Source of the DNA: Candidatus Obscuribacterales bacterium
Lineage (GTDB): Bacteria > Cyanobacteriota > Vampirovibrionia > Obscuribacterales > Obscuribacteraceae
Direction: 5' to 3'
NCBI GenBank assembly: GCA_021732085.1
Contig: JAKFVQ010000010.1
Location: 1 to 37,555, forward strand
Length of the DNA: 37,555 nucleotides
The notes beneath the pieces were generated by a model. That model did no database searches. It had not been told where the DNA came from and saw only the letters and a list, made by a program, of their open reading frames with translations. This document shows, piece after piece, positions 7,010 through 16,349 of the stretch (position 1 is its first letter; every line of letters begins with the position of its first letter). A program made the translations under genes and the position numbers.

Positions 7010-9295
7010 CTAGCGTTTGGGTGGCGCTGCTTCTGTTTGCGTGTCATTTCCTTTGAGCATTTGGCGGTATTTTATGCGCTCTTTTCCATCAAGCTCGTCC
7101 ACTATATCCTCGTCCAAGCTATGTCCATACTTTTCTTTATAGCGGCGATTGATTTCCTCAATTTCCCAACGTGGGCGACCTTGCAATGCATGAGCTAGTT
7201 TATCTCGATCAGTTCCGTAATCGATGAATGCGTCCTTGTGCGTACCATCGCGGAATTCTTCAACAGCTTTGTCGAGATCTTTGTCTTTGTCCGCATCGAC
7301 CTTTGACTGCCGTTCCTCTTTACCATCAGTACGCACGGTAGCGGTCATTGGCTCGGACCAACGATCAGTGCTGCCATCCTTATAAGTATTTGAGCGCTCA
7401 TTCTGCATGCTCTTCACAAAGTCATCTGCTGGAACCGGCTTTCCGTTCGGATAACTGTGGTCCGTCGAATCAGCAGTGTTCTCGTAATAGATCTGCGTTG
7501 ATTTTCCATCCGGACCAAATTCCATATGCGTGATTGTTACAGCGTGCGTTCCAGCTGCACCATCTTTTGCTTGGCCCATTCCGGTATGTTCCGCATTGAT
7601 GCGAACAGTGACGTTCAGTGGCGGCTTTCCACCATTATCCTTCCATGCTTGTCCCAGGTCCTCGGCTGTCGTCACTTTGCGAGCAGTATACCCATCATCT
7701 GGAGTGAGTTTGTTCAGAATGTCTTCTTTGGCTGTGCGTGATAAGCCCTCAAATCGTTTTTCTTTTCCATCGGCGCCGACAACTCTTTCGCCGCTGTCTT
7801 CAGCTTTAATGACACCATCTGGAATTGGCTCTTTCCCTGGTTTATAGGATTTGTATGTCTCGCCTTCCGGCATGCCCAAATTTGTAATTGCGGTTTGCGT
7901 AAGCTCGCTCGTTGCGCTTCGCTGACCGGACGGATCACTCATCTCTGCAAGCTTGCCGTCGGCATCCCTTTGCGCTTTTACTGTGTGCTTGCCATCAGGA
8001 GTTGTGTATTGGCCTTTTGTGGATAATTGTGCCACCATGTCGGCATACTGATCCGGATGTGTCATAGCAAGTGTTTTCTCAACATTTGCCGAAACGCACG
8101 TGTCTTTTGCGCCTTGCTTGATGCTCTCAGGATGGGCAACTTGATGAGCCAGCGACGTGACCAGCTCGGCGCGCTGTTTCGGATCCAACTTTGTAGTGTC
8201 GTTGGTATCGGCAGATGCGATTTTATCCAAACTCTCGAGAACTTTCTTCCTTTGATCTTCTGGGAGCTTATTGATCTCTTCCATGTCAGATTTGAGTTGC
8301 TTTTCTTGCTCCGGAGAAAGGGGGAGCTTCGCGTCCTTGAGTTTTTGAACTTCAGGATCAGCGACTTCCTTAGGTGCGCTGGTTTTATCGCCTACGCCCG
8401 CTTTGTTTACCAGCATGTCTGCTGTGATTGGTTTGGTGAATGCCTCGACTTTCTTTACCAGTTTGTCTTTGGCTTCAGCGAACTCTTCGGCTATTCCCTT
8501 ATTAGCTTTCGATGCTTGATCACCGCTATCCGGACCGCCTTTGGCCTTGAGTCCGGCTCCGCTGTCAGCTTTTGAATCATAGAATACCGGTTTGCCAAAT
8601 AGACCTGAAACGCTGGATGAAAACAGGCTACGTTCGCCGGGTGGCTTGTTAAAGTCCTTCTTCTGTTCACTGTCGCCTTCGTTTGCATGAGTGGTCTTGC
8701 CGCTGTCGCTTGCAGCTTGACGCTCGCCAGCACCTTCGTTTGCTTTGATCTGTGCTTCGGATTTGCTTATTTGGAAGCTCTGTCCGGCGCCCGTACTAGT
8801 ATGCTTTTCACCGACGCCTTCGTTGGTTTTGATTTGCGGTTCGGCTTTGCTTCTTTCAAAGTTTTGGCTGCCGCCGTCACTACTCTGGCGTTCGCCGGCG
8901 CCTTCATTTGTTTTGATGGATTTATAGCTATCACCAGAATCTGATGAAGGCTGTGCTTTTGCCTTCTCAAAATTTCCTCCCGACCCGGCTTCGCCAAAAC
9001 CGGCTTTAGCACGCAATTCATTTAGCGCGAGGCGGCCCACCTCGCCAGTATTAAAAACAGCAGCCGCTTTCTTTGCTGCCTCTCCCATCTGGGAATCAAA
9101 GAACTTTGGCTTGCCCAGAAGCTGTGAAACCCCGCTTCGAATGACGCCGTCCTTCAGGTCTTTAATATATTGAACGTGCTTTTGAGCGAACTCTGGTTTA
9201 CCTTCATCTGCTTCCCGGCTAACGGCTTCATTGGCCTGGTTTGACGTCTTCTCGGGAGTATTCTCAACCCTTTTGTCGCTTTCTTCGATTGGCAT
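7010..9295 (-). CDS. Leaderless protein with papain-like cysteine protease domain and C-terminal annexin-like repeat
   Basis: The predicted protein has 761 residues from the ATG at 9295. A longer form from the ATG at 9361 gives 783 residues, but that start has no ribosome-binding site, whereas GGGGAAGG precedes 9295. The hydrophilic N-terminal half holds two GKPxFxDS motifs and three tandem 28-residue repeats (NEGxGE). In 783-residue numbering, a Cys-His-Asn set is visible: Cys422 (DTCVSANVEKT), His606 (GTHAVTIT) and Asn628 (YYENTA), as in papain-like proteases. The last 65 residues (711-775) match an annexin repeat: GTDRDKLAHAL, then YKEKYGHSLDEDI, then ELDG. There is no signal peptide or membrane segment. 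It is divergent from a SUKH-family gene. An effector or toxin-like protease is inferred; secretion is unproven. Confidence 0.72.
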   Translation of the reverse strand: MPIEESDKRVENTPEKTSNQANEAVSREADEGKPEFAQKHVQYIKDLKDGVIRSGVSQLLGKPKFFDSQMGEAAKKAAAVFNTGEVGRLALNELRAKAGFGEAGSGGNFEKAKAQPSSDSGDSYKSIKTNEGAGERQSSDGGSQNFERSKAEPQIKTNEGVGEKHTSTGAGQSFQISKSEAQIKANEGAGERQAASDSGKTTHANEGDSEQKKDFNKPPGERSLFSSSVSGLFGKPVFYDSKADSGAGLKAKGGPDSGDQASKANKGIAEEFAEAKDKLVKKVEAFTKPITADMLVNKAGVGDKTSAPKEVADPEVQKLKDAKLPLSPEQEKQLKSDMEEINKLPEDQRKKVLESLDKIASADTNDTTKLDPKQRAELVTSLAHQVAHPESIKQGAKDTCVSANVEKTLAMTHPDQYADMVAQLSTKGQYTTPDGKHTVKAQRDADGKLAEMSDPSGQRSATSELTQTAITNLGMPEGETYKSYKPGKEPIPDGVIKAEDSGERVVGADGKEKRFEGLSRTAKEDILNKLTPDDGYTARKVTTAEDLGQAWKDNGGKPPLNVTVRINAEHTGMGQAKDGAAGTHAVTITHMEFGPDGKSTQIYYENTADSTDHSYPNGKPVPADDFVKSMQNERSNTYKDGSTDRWSEPMTATVRTDGKEERQSKVDADKDKDLDKAVEEFRDGTHKDAFIDYGTDRDKLAHALQGRPRWEIEEINRRYKEKYGHSLDEDIVDELDGKERIKYRQMLKGNDTQTEAAPPKR
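8666..8917 (-). repeat. Three tandem 84-bp coding repeats
   Basis: They encode three 28-residue units beginning IKTNEGAGERQ, IKTNEGVGEKH and IKANEGAGERQ, in the disordered N-terminal half of the cysteine-protease-like protein. The third unit decays towards its end. Confidence 0.75.
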
Positions 9296-9481
9296 CTGCC
9301 TTCCCCAACGGAATTGAATAGGATAGCTAAGTTTTCCTACAATTTCGACGACGGTCGGCATTAGAAATTTTAGGGCGGGTAATTCATAATAGGTTGGCCA
9401 TTGAAATCGTACGCCTCCGAGTGACGGGGACCGTGATTCGGGCAGTCAAGGGAAAGGCAACAGAGAACATAGGGCTTCAAA

Positions 9482-10405
9482 ATGACCATTAGCGAACTTG
9501 TCAGACAAATGGAATCGTCTTATGAAGGCTTTCGTCCCGCAGCCTCCAATGAAGACCTGAAAAAACTTGAAACGCTCATGGGCACTATTCCGCCCGATTT
9601 ATTGGCTCTTTATGCCAGCCACGACGGCTCCCCGAATGCCCCGGGCAATGACGAGGGATTCTTGGCAGCACGATTAATGCCTATTTCCGAAGTACTTGAA
9701 GTTAATCAAGAAATGAGCGACGAGGAGCTGCCAGTTCTGGGCCATGTGGTTTGGCTTTGGAACGACGACGCAGGCAATTTGCTTGGGCTCTACACGACTG
9801 GACTTTTCGCTGGCTGGCTCACAAAGTACGACCACGAGGAGTCACTCTTGATTCCTGCCTATCGCTCTATTGCTTCTTTCATGAAGGCAATGTTGGATAA
9901 CGCTAACTTTCCCGATGAGGACGCACGTGTTTGCGATCTAATTGGATTAGAGCGGGATATTCCAGCCATTCACATGGACGATCCCATGCACGTTGCCAAC
10001 GATAAGAAGCTTCGCGAGAAATGCATCGAACTTGCCGACCAGACTAATGATGAAAACGTCCGGATGCTTTATGTAATGACGATCATTGCCTTGACGCCTG
10101 TTTCTGAGACCGAATCTTTGACAGACTTCTTTGAAGTCGATGACAACTGGATTCCAGAAGCAGCAGTTAAGCTGATGGACATGCGCGAATACTATGAGGC
10201 GATTCCGGCGGTCGAAAAATTGGCTAAAGATGGCGACGGCAATCCAGTAGCAGCTGCGACAAGAATGCTTGTTAGAGCTTCAGAGAATGAAAAGGCTAAA
10301 GCTGCTGTTGAACGCTTGCAGGCCTCTTTAAAGGGTACGAACCTGCAGTGGCTTAACCAGTGGTTAGAAGGACGCAGCGTTCTACGCGCGCCCAGCTGGT
10401 ACTAG
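9482..10405 (+). CDS. SMI1/KNR4 (SUKH) family protein with HEAT-like C-terminus
   Basis: Residues 1-150 of this 307-residue protein fit the SUKH fold: SNEDLKKLETLMG-IPPDLLALYASHDGS, LMPISEVLE, VVWLWNDDAGNLLGLY and a closing helix SIASFMKAM. Residues about 165-290 form helical pairs like HEAT repeats. The ATG follows AGGG by 7 nt. SUKH proteins are widespread as immunity proteins against polymorphic toxins, and also have other binding roles. Here the gene is divergent from the protease-like gene ending at 7010, with about 186 bp between the starts, so a neutralising partner is a reasonable guess. The larger size and HEAT tail are unlike a minimal immunity protein. The SUKH assignment is fairly sure; the partner is inference. 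Confidence 0.78.
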   Translation: MTISELVRQMESSYEGFRPAASNEDLKKLETLMGTIPPDLLALYASHDGSPNAPGNDEGFLAARLMPISEVLEVNQEMSDEELPVLGHVVWLWNDDAGNLLGLYTTGLFAGWLTKYDHEESLLIPAYRSIASFMKAMLDNANFPDEDARVCDLIGLERDIPAIHMDDPMHVANDKKLREKCIELADQTNDENVRMLYVMTIIALTPVSETESLTDFFEVDDNWIPEAAVKLMDMREYYEAIPAVEKLAKDGDGNPVAAATRMLVRASENEKAKAAVERLQASLKGTNLQWLNQWLEGRSVLRAPSWY

Positions 10406-10505
10406 CTTTAAGGTCGCTTTTTGCAGAAGGTAAGTCTTGCAATCCGGGCTCTGCTCAAATGTTAGCGCAGGCTTCCACTCTGCTTCGAAAGAAGCAACTT
10501 GCGCG

Positions 10506-11369
10506 TCAATCCTCTTTGATAAATGGCAATCCTGGATGTTCTATCGCCTGGAAGTTTTGTTTTATGTTTTGAAATGCAGTTGGGTGAATCATAACATCAC
10601 CTGAGAACGGGTCGTCGAAGCACGAGAGCAAAAAAAGATTTAGGCAAATGGAAAAGCTCACAAGAGAGGTCATCGCTATTTGTAACTTGAGATTTTCGAT
10701 GCCAAAAAAATAAGTGAACGCCACAGTGGCAGTCCCACCTGCAAATAGGACAAACCACAAGACACCAGGCAGTCCATTATGTAGGGCACCAACCCGCATT
10801 CTACGAGCATCCCCTAAAACACCGAGATATCCCATGATGGCAGCTTGCAAATTCGTCTCGCCATCATTGGTTGGAATGAATTTGACGCAGTCATTCCAAA
10901 TCTCGTTGTATGCTTGCCATGCTTTGTCGCTGGTGTGTTTCTTGCTCATGACGGGCCACTCTTCGTTAATTACAACATCAACGTACTGCTCACAAGCGTG
11001 TTGTATCAAAGTTCGATTCTTATCAGGTAATCCGGTTGCTGCTCTAAAAACATTGCCGACTGCACTAGCTTCACTTTGGCAGGTTATTCGGGCCTCTTCA
11101 AATCTGGTCATCGCATTTGCCACCATAAAGCCTAAAAGAACGGCGAACAGTGTACCGACGACTGACAAATATGGATCGGCCACATCGTGGTGCATCTTCA
11201 ATTTAGCGGATTGAACTTTGCTGTGAACTATCCACAGTCCACCGACAGACATTATTATGGTGAGTGCCGTGAGGATGAATCCGTTCGCGACTGTGTTCAT
11301 GTTCATTCCATCCATGATGTGTGCGTCTCCATTATGACTTCCACTTTGAATCCGGCTGTTTAGATTCAT
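10506..11369 (-). CDS. DUF4239 (bestrophin-like) membrane protein
   Basis: The 287 residues have about four transmembrane segments (28-50, 65-87, 203-225 and 229-252). A long soluble loop holds the family signature LLGFMVANAMTRFEEAR, then EASAVGNVFRAA and YVDVVINEEWPVM. DUF4239 proteins are bestrophin-like inner-membrane proteins of unknown function, possibly channels. The first ATG has little ribosome-binding signal; ATGs about 18-24 codons later are alternatives that would remove a polar tail. The gene is convergent with the SUKH gene, whose stop is about 100 bp away. No operon partner is seen. Confidence 0.8.
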   Translation of the reverse strand: MNLNSRIQSGSHNGDAHIMDGMNMNTVANGFILTALTIIMSVGGLWIVHSKVQSAKLKMHHDVADPYLSVVGTLFAVLLGFMVANAMTRFEEARITCQSEASAVGNVFRAATGLPDKNRTLIQHACEQYVDVVINEEWPVMSKKHTSDKAWQAYNEIWNDCVKFIPTNDGETNLQAAIMGYLGVLGDARRMRVGALHNGLPGVLWFVLFAGGTATVAFTYFFGIENLKLQIAMTSLVSFSICLNLFLLSCFDDPFSGDVMIHPTAFQNIKQNFQAIEHPGLPFIKED

Positions 11370-11581
11370 CGATCTTGCCCATCTATTCTATAGGGAAGCT
11401 TTTCCATTCACTGCTGATCCGATCGTGATATGCTCGCGATATGTCCAGAAAGCCTCTGGGCTCGAGCTTTATCTGACCCTCACAAATTCCCTCACAAATT
11501 CCCAACAAGTGATAGATAACATAGACATATGGCTCTCAAGAGTGCTTTAGCGCTTACTGTCGAATGGAGGCAGTCATCCCT

Positions 11582-14500
11582 ATGACAAGCAAAATCCGGC
11601 GTCGGACGATCAGCGCGTTCATTGCGTTGTCGGGACTTATGTCCTATTTGGTATCCCCTTGTTCTGCACAAGAAGTTTTGACTGGTAGTGTATCGGCGAC
11701 AAGTGGATCTCCTTCGTCCTCGGATCCTGCTCCAGCCCCGCCTGCAGCGACGAGCTTTTCGGGCACAAACGTTATTGACTTCGGCAATCACGACGGTGGG
11801 CACTTCACTTTAACGGGGGATTTGATCAACAATGGCACCATTTATGCCATCTCGACAAATCCGGCGATCACTACAGCGATCTTTTCGGCTCCGAACATCT
11901 TCAATCAAACCGGTGCCACCATTTCCTCTGTGCTTCCTCTGGGCGGACTACCTGGATACGCCAATGCTATCTCAGGGCTGAGTTTGATATTCAATACGAC
12001 CAACAATTTCGTCAACGCAGGAACGATTAACAGCGCTGGCTCTCTGTCTATTAATGCTGGAGGAAGCATCACCAACGCATTGCCCCAGGGTATCAGCGCG
12101 CCACCGCCGGTAATGCAAGCGATCACAAACATCGATATTGCGTCGCAGATCGGAAACATCGTAAATGCTGGAACCATTGCTTCGATGACCGGCAATATCA
12201 ACATCACGGCCGCTGCGAACAATGCATTGACTATGAACAACCTGGGCGGCATTATCTCGGCATTGCAAGGCAACATCAATGTAAGAGATGCTCTTTATAC
12301 CGGCACGTCGCAAATGAATATTGCCGGTGGTGACTGGCTTTCTAAAAACCTGAATTTGATGAATGGACAAGGAGCAATTACTGCTCAGCTCAGGAGCGCA
12401 ACTGGTATCGTCAATGTTTACGGGCTTGGTGCCAATGTAGGAGTGTGGAAGGGAGATCTCAATTTAGGAGTCTTGAAAGCTGACGGCGACCCCACTTACT
12501 TTAGTGCCGATGGTGATGTGGATTTGACCGCCGTTTCTCCTATTAACACTGATGGTGAGGATCTTGCAATCGTTGCTGCTGGCAACATCACGACCGCTGC
12601 GGATTTGGTCATTAACACCAACAGGCTGATGACAAACGGACCCTCCGGAAATGTCTTAATGGTTGCTGGAGCCAAGTTCATTAATCCTGTCAGCGGCGAT
12701 GGCTTGCCCGCCGGTCCACTTGTTTCGATTCAGTTCACAAGTCCTAACCAGGCACTAGATACCGGCGGCAGTATCGCCCCTGGAGGCGCATTGCAAATCA
12801 ATACGTCGGGAGCGCTGAATAACTCCTCAGCAGGCAATGTCACATTGATTGCCTACCAGGGGACCAGTTTGGGCTCGGGGGAAATTAGAACTGGCAATCA
12901 GTTTAATTCATTTATTACAGCGACTAATGCGCAGGGTTTCTCCGGGGGCGCCGTGACGATGATCGCCGGTGGAGGGGGCAACGGCTCAGATGCAATCAAC
13001 TTTGGTAACATCACCGGCGGCGGTGGCAGCTCGGCGATCAATATTTATGCTGCTACTCCGACAATCAACGGAAGCGGCTCCGTCACTGTAGTTAACGGAA
13101 CAGTTGATACACTCTTGAGTGGTTCGTTCGTTCCCAATGGATTGAACGCGGCCAACATCTCGCTTGTTGACTTGAATAACGACGGCAATGCTGGGCTGGA
13201 CAGTTCAACGATTCCTGTCGCAAGCTTTGCCGGCAATGGCGACAATGGCGGCGCAGTTACTATACTTACCAATGGCGACTTATCGGTCAATAGCATCAAT
13301 AGCCGCGGTGGCAAAGGCGGTGCTGATGTGGATTCACTCAGCAATGCAGGAGCTGGCGGTGGCGGTGGCACTATATTACTGCAAGGAGCAACGGTGCAGG
13401 CTCTTCTTGTGGATGTGAGCGGCGGAGAGGGTGGCACTGGTGGATCAAATTCGCTGCCAACGGAGGGGGGCAGTGGCGGTGACGCTGGTTCGCTCACCGC
13501 AAATGGAAGCACGCTTGTTTTTGCAGCCAACATAACCGCTAAAGGTGGTGCTGGCGGCAATGGCGGCACAGGAGACTACCTGGGCATTTCTCCTACTATT
13601 AATTTCGGAGGCGATGGTGGCAACGTAGTTTTTAGCGCGCCGGACATCGGTGTAAATGACGTGGATGTAAGCGGTGGAAATGGTGGCACAGGCATCCAAT
13701 CAACTGATGTGTTTGGCGGACCTGCCGAGGGTGGAGGACAAGGAGGAAGCTTCACAGCAACTTCCACAGGTAAGTTTCAAGCAGGTAATAACATAATTGC
13801 CAAAGGTGGAGCTGCTGGAATTGCCGGTATTGGCACGACGCAAGACGGGCCCGTTCTAGGTCCGGGTGGGATGGGCGGCTCCATTCAAATCACCGCTGGT
13901 GGCGACGTAGATGTAAACATGCTAGACGTAACCGGCGGAGATGGTGGTATTGTGCCGTTCTCCAACATTGGTCCAGGAGCTAGTACTTCAAACGGCGGTG
14001 ATGGCGGATCTATAACTATTAACGCGGGCACGGGCCTGTTCGCCAGCGATAATTTCTATGCCAATGGTGGCGCTGGAGCCAATGGTGAAGATTCGATAGC
14101 TGCTTTGGGCAGTCGCGGAAGTAATGGTGGCAAGGGTGGGACCATCAATTTATCAGGTGCCGCTTGTTGCTTGGGCGATCTCAGTGCAAGCGGTGGTCGA
14201 GGCGGCAACGGTGGCGCTGGACAATTCGGTGGAAATGGAGGCAATGGAGGAGCTGGCGGAAACATTAACGTAAGCTCGCAAGGAATCACCGTCGGCAATG
14301 TCTATGCCGAAAGCGGTGCATTAGGTTTGGGAGGTATCGGACAATCGACAAATGGCGCTCCAGGGACAGGGGGCAATGGTGGCAGTATTACACTTGCAAG
14401 TCCAAGTACCGACCCCATGGATGTTATGGGAATCTTTGGGGACGTTAAAGCAACTGGCGTTGGCATAGGCAACAAGGGCGGTACGATCAATATAAGCTCT

Positions 14501-15928
14501 GGTTATGGTATCGAACAATTCTCGGGCGGTGTTTCGTCTCGAGGAACTGATGGTGCTGATGGTGGCACTATCAATATTACAGCTCCCGCGCTGGGTTTCT
14601 TCGGTGTGGATTTTTCAACGGGTAACGCAGTGGACGCTTCCAGCGATCTGGGAAATGGCGGTACCATCAATATACTAACAACGGATCCCTCCTTACCTTT
14701 AAGTAATGGGTGCGGATGCAATAGCATCTTCGGAAATATCAGAGCTGATGGTTGGAACACGGGCGGAAGGATCAACCTTGCTGCAGCGGGCGGGTTCAAC
14801 TTCGAATCAGGATTACTTATCACTGCTGATGCGCCGAACGTGTCGGGTGGATTGATTCAGTTTACGCAACCCGGTAGTTCTGTTTTGAATTTCAGAAGCA
14901 ACGCCGAGATTAGCGCCAGAAATGATGCGAACACCTTAGGGCGCATTGGATTCAACGCCGGTCCCACTGGCGGTGTCGATATAACAGGTGACTTTGGCAC
15001 GCTTACAGCTGGTGAATTCGTTGGCGTGGGTAATCTCGATCCAACGACATTGGCTGTTATCAATCCGCTTGAAGTGCAATTGTCTGACTTCCCGATTTTT
15101 AACTACAGCATGGTCCAAGGCACCGTCACTAACAAGATCTTTGTTAGCGTACCTCAGCCGCCTCGGTCTACTTCTACACCATCGACTACCTTGACTGGAG
15201 GCGTGTCGAAAGAAGTTGTGGTCAATATTCCGCAACCACCATCTAATAGCACAATCACTAACATCGACCAGACACCATTTATTGTTTCTTTGGCGGACAT
15301 AAAGTTGATGGGCGGCGGAGCAAATCCTTCTACATTTATCGATGGAGTTTTGGTAAGTACAGCGTCTGAGGCTATAGGGGCGAAAGGATTGACGATCTCT
15401 CAGGCAGACAATGGCTTACTCGTTCTAGGTAAGGGTAACATGTTGTTGCTTCCGCCGGCTGGCGCGCAGGGCGGCATGGAGGTCCAAACGCAGGAAGGGA
15501 CTTTAACTGTTGCACCTGGCTCTATGGCTTTTCTTATGGAAACGGGAAATGATGTTGCAGTTTATGCGCTGCATGAGGACAAGCGTGGTGATATCACCTT
15601 TAGATCAGGTAAACATTCAATTGACCTATCGACTGGACAGCAAGCCGTTTTCTCACGTAACACTACGGAATTTTTCTCGAAGCTAAATCCTGGTGCACTC
15701 ATTCCGGCGCGGCAAGTGAATGAATATAAGCTGGACAATGGTGTGAAGGCCTTTATTGCAGAATACTCGATGCCGATGGCTTTATCGATCATTCGACCGC
15801 TCAAGGGAATGCGTCAATCGGAAAATGCTGACTTGCGAAAAGTATCAGGTACTGTCCAAAAGAATGCGGCGATCCTGAGTTTGATCGGCACGCGCTTTGG
15901 TCCATATAAGGGTGCCGGAGGGCAGTAG
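11582..15928 (+). CDS. Giant Gly-rich exported adhesin-like protein with FecR-like C-terminal domain
   Basis: The protein has 1448 residues. The ATG at 11582 is chosen because GGAGG sits 11 nt upstream; an ATG at 11564 in frame lacks a site. A signal peptide ends near CSAQE. Residues about 50-450 are rich in N, T and G with repeated strand motifs (INNGTI, VNAGTI, INAGGSI), as in filamentous-haemagglutinin-type beta-helices. Residues about 450-1050 hold many GGxGGxGG blocks alternating with short hydrophobic strands. Residues about 1275-1400 look like a FecR-type domain: VQTQEGTLTVAPGSMAFLM, then VYALHE and STGQQAVF. A surface or matrix structural role is likely. There is no autotransporter barrel or sorting anchor, so how it reaches or stays on the surface is unclear. 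Confidence 0.8.
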   Translation: MTSKIRRRTISAFIALSGLMSYLVSPCSAQEVLTGSVSATSGSPSSSDPAPAPPAATSFSGTNVIDFGNHDGGHFTLTGDLINNGTIYAISTNPAITTAIFSAPNIFNQTGATISSVLPLGGLPGYANAISGLSLIFNTTNNFVNAGTINSAGSLSINAGGSITNALPQGISAPPPVMQAITNIDIASQIGNIVNAGTIASMTGNINITAAANNALTMNNLGGIISALQGNINVRDALYTGTSQMNIAGGDWLSKNLNLMNGQGAITAQLRSATGIVNVYGLGANVGVWKGDLNLGVLKADGDPTYFSADGDVDLTAVSPINTDGEDLAIVAAGNITTAADLVINTNRLMTNGPSGNVLMVAGAKFINPVSGDGLPAGPLVSIQFTSPNQALDTGGSIAPGGALQINTSGALNNSSAGNVTLIAYQGTSLGSGEIRTGNQFNSFITATNAQGFSGGAVTMIAGGGGNGSDAINFGNITGGGGSSAINIYAATPTINGSGSVTVVNGTVDTLLSGSFVPNGLNAANISLVDLNNDGNAGLDSSTIPVASFAGNGDNGGAVTILTNGDLSVNSINSRGGKGGADVDSLSNAGAGGGGGTILLQGATVQALLVDVSGGEGGTGGSNSLPTEGGSGGDAGSLTANGSTLVFAANITAKGGAGGNGGTGDYLGISPTINFGGDGGNVVFSAPDIGVNDVDVSGGNGGTGIQSTDVFGGPAEGGGQGGSFTATSTGKFQAGNNIIAKGGAAGIAGIGTTQDGPVLGPGGMGGSIQITAGGDVDVNMLDVTGGDGGIVPFSNIGPGASTSNGGDGGSITINAGTGLFASDNFYANGGAGANGEDSIAALGSRGSNGGKGGTINLSGAACCLGDLSASGGRGGNGGAGQFGGNGGNGGAGGNINVSSQGITVGNVYAESGALGLGGIGQSTNGAPGTGGNGGSITLASPSTDPMDVMGIFGDVKATGVGIGNKGGTINISSGYGIEQFSGGVSSRGTDGADGGTINITAPALGFFGVDFSTGNAVDASSDLGNGGTINILTTDPSLPLSNGCGCNSIFGNIRADGWNTGGRINLAAAGGFNFESGLLITADAPNVSGGLIQFTQPGSSVLNFRSNAEISARNDANTLGRIGFNAGPTGGVDITGDFGTLTAGEFVGVGNLDPTTLAVINPLEVQLSDFPIFNYSMVQGTVTNKIFVSVPQPPRSTSTPSTTLTGGVSKEVVVNIPQPPSNSTITNIDQTPFIVSLADIKLMGGGANPSTFIDGVLVSTASEAIGAKGLTISQADNGLLVLGKGNMLLLPPAGAQGGMEVQTQEGTLTVAPGSMAFLMETGNDVAVYALHEDKRGDITFRSGKHSIDLSTGQQAVFSRNTTEFFSKLNPGALIPARQVNEYKLDNGVKAFIAEYSMPMALSIIRPLKGMRQSENADLRKVSGTVQKNAAILSLIGTRFGPYKGAGGQ

Positions 15929-16349
15929 GAAATTCATTGGAACGGATTCATTTGCCTGAATGAAGGCAACATTGCACACTAACTCATGCGCAAAATCCAA
16001 GCAGTCGCCTAAACCTGCTTTTCCACTTTATTTGTGGAACTTTTTCCCGTAACTTAAATGTATTCCCAACAAAAGTAGCTTGATGGATGCTTGGGCGTAT
16101 TCTGTGTCCGTACATCCCCTGCCCCTGATAGGGGCATGATGTGAAATCCGAGGATTTCGTATACCTGCGCATTGAAACATTTAAGTCGAATCCATCAAAA
16201 GTGATTCGCAACGATTAGTGTCCTAAAGGTCGATTCGGATTTTCGCCAAATCTAATCAAATTAATGGAACCACGGCGTCTCATCTTCCGTCTTCGGCTTT
16301 TCGGTATCACGTTCAATACAGATCTCGTTATTCTTCCGAGGCAGCTATT
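15929..16349. other. 420-bp intergenic region
   Basis: No credible gene is present. A weak hairpin with a short T-run (TTCCAC/GTGGAA then CTTTTT, about 16022-16044) may end the adhesin transcript. A GC hairpin (TGCCCC/GGGGCA, 16120-16136) has no T-run. The promoter of the histidine-kinase gene should lie in the right half but no clear boxes were recognised. Confidence 0.4.

Noticed and set aside
13045..13569. Pro-rich open frames on the minus strand opposite the adhesin gene
   Set aside because: They are the antisense of GGxGG repeats (Gly codons read as Pro/Ala), have no ribosome-binding sites and overlap a clearly coding strand.
16120..16136. TGCCCC/GGGGCA hairpin as a terminator
   Set aside because: No T-run on either side.
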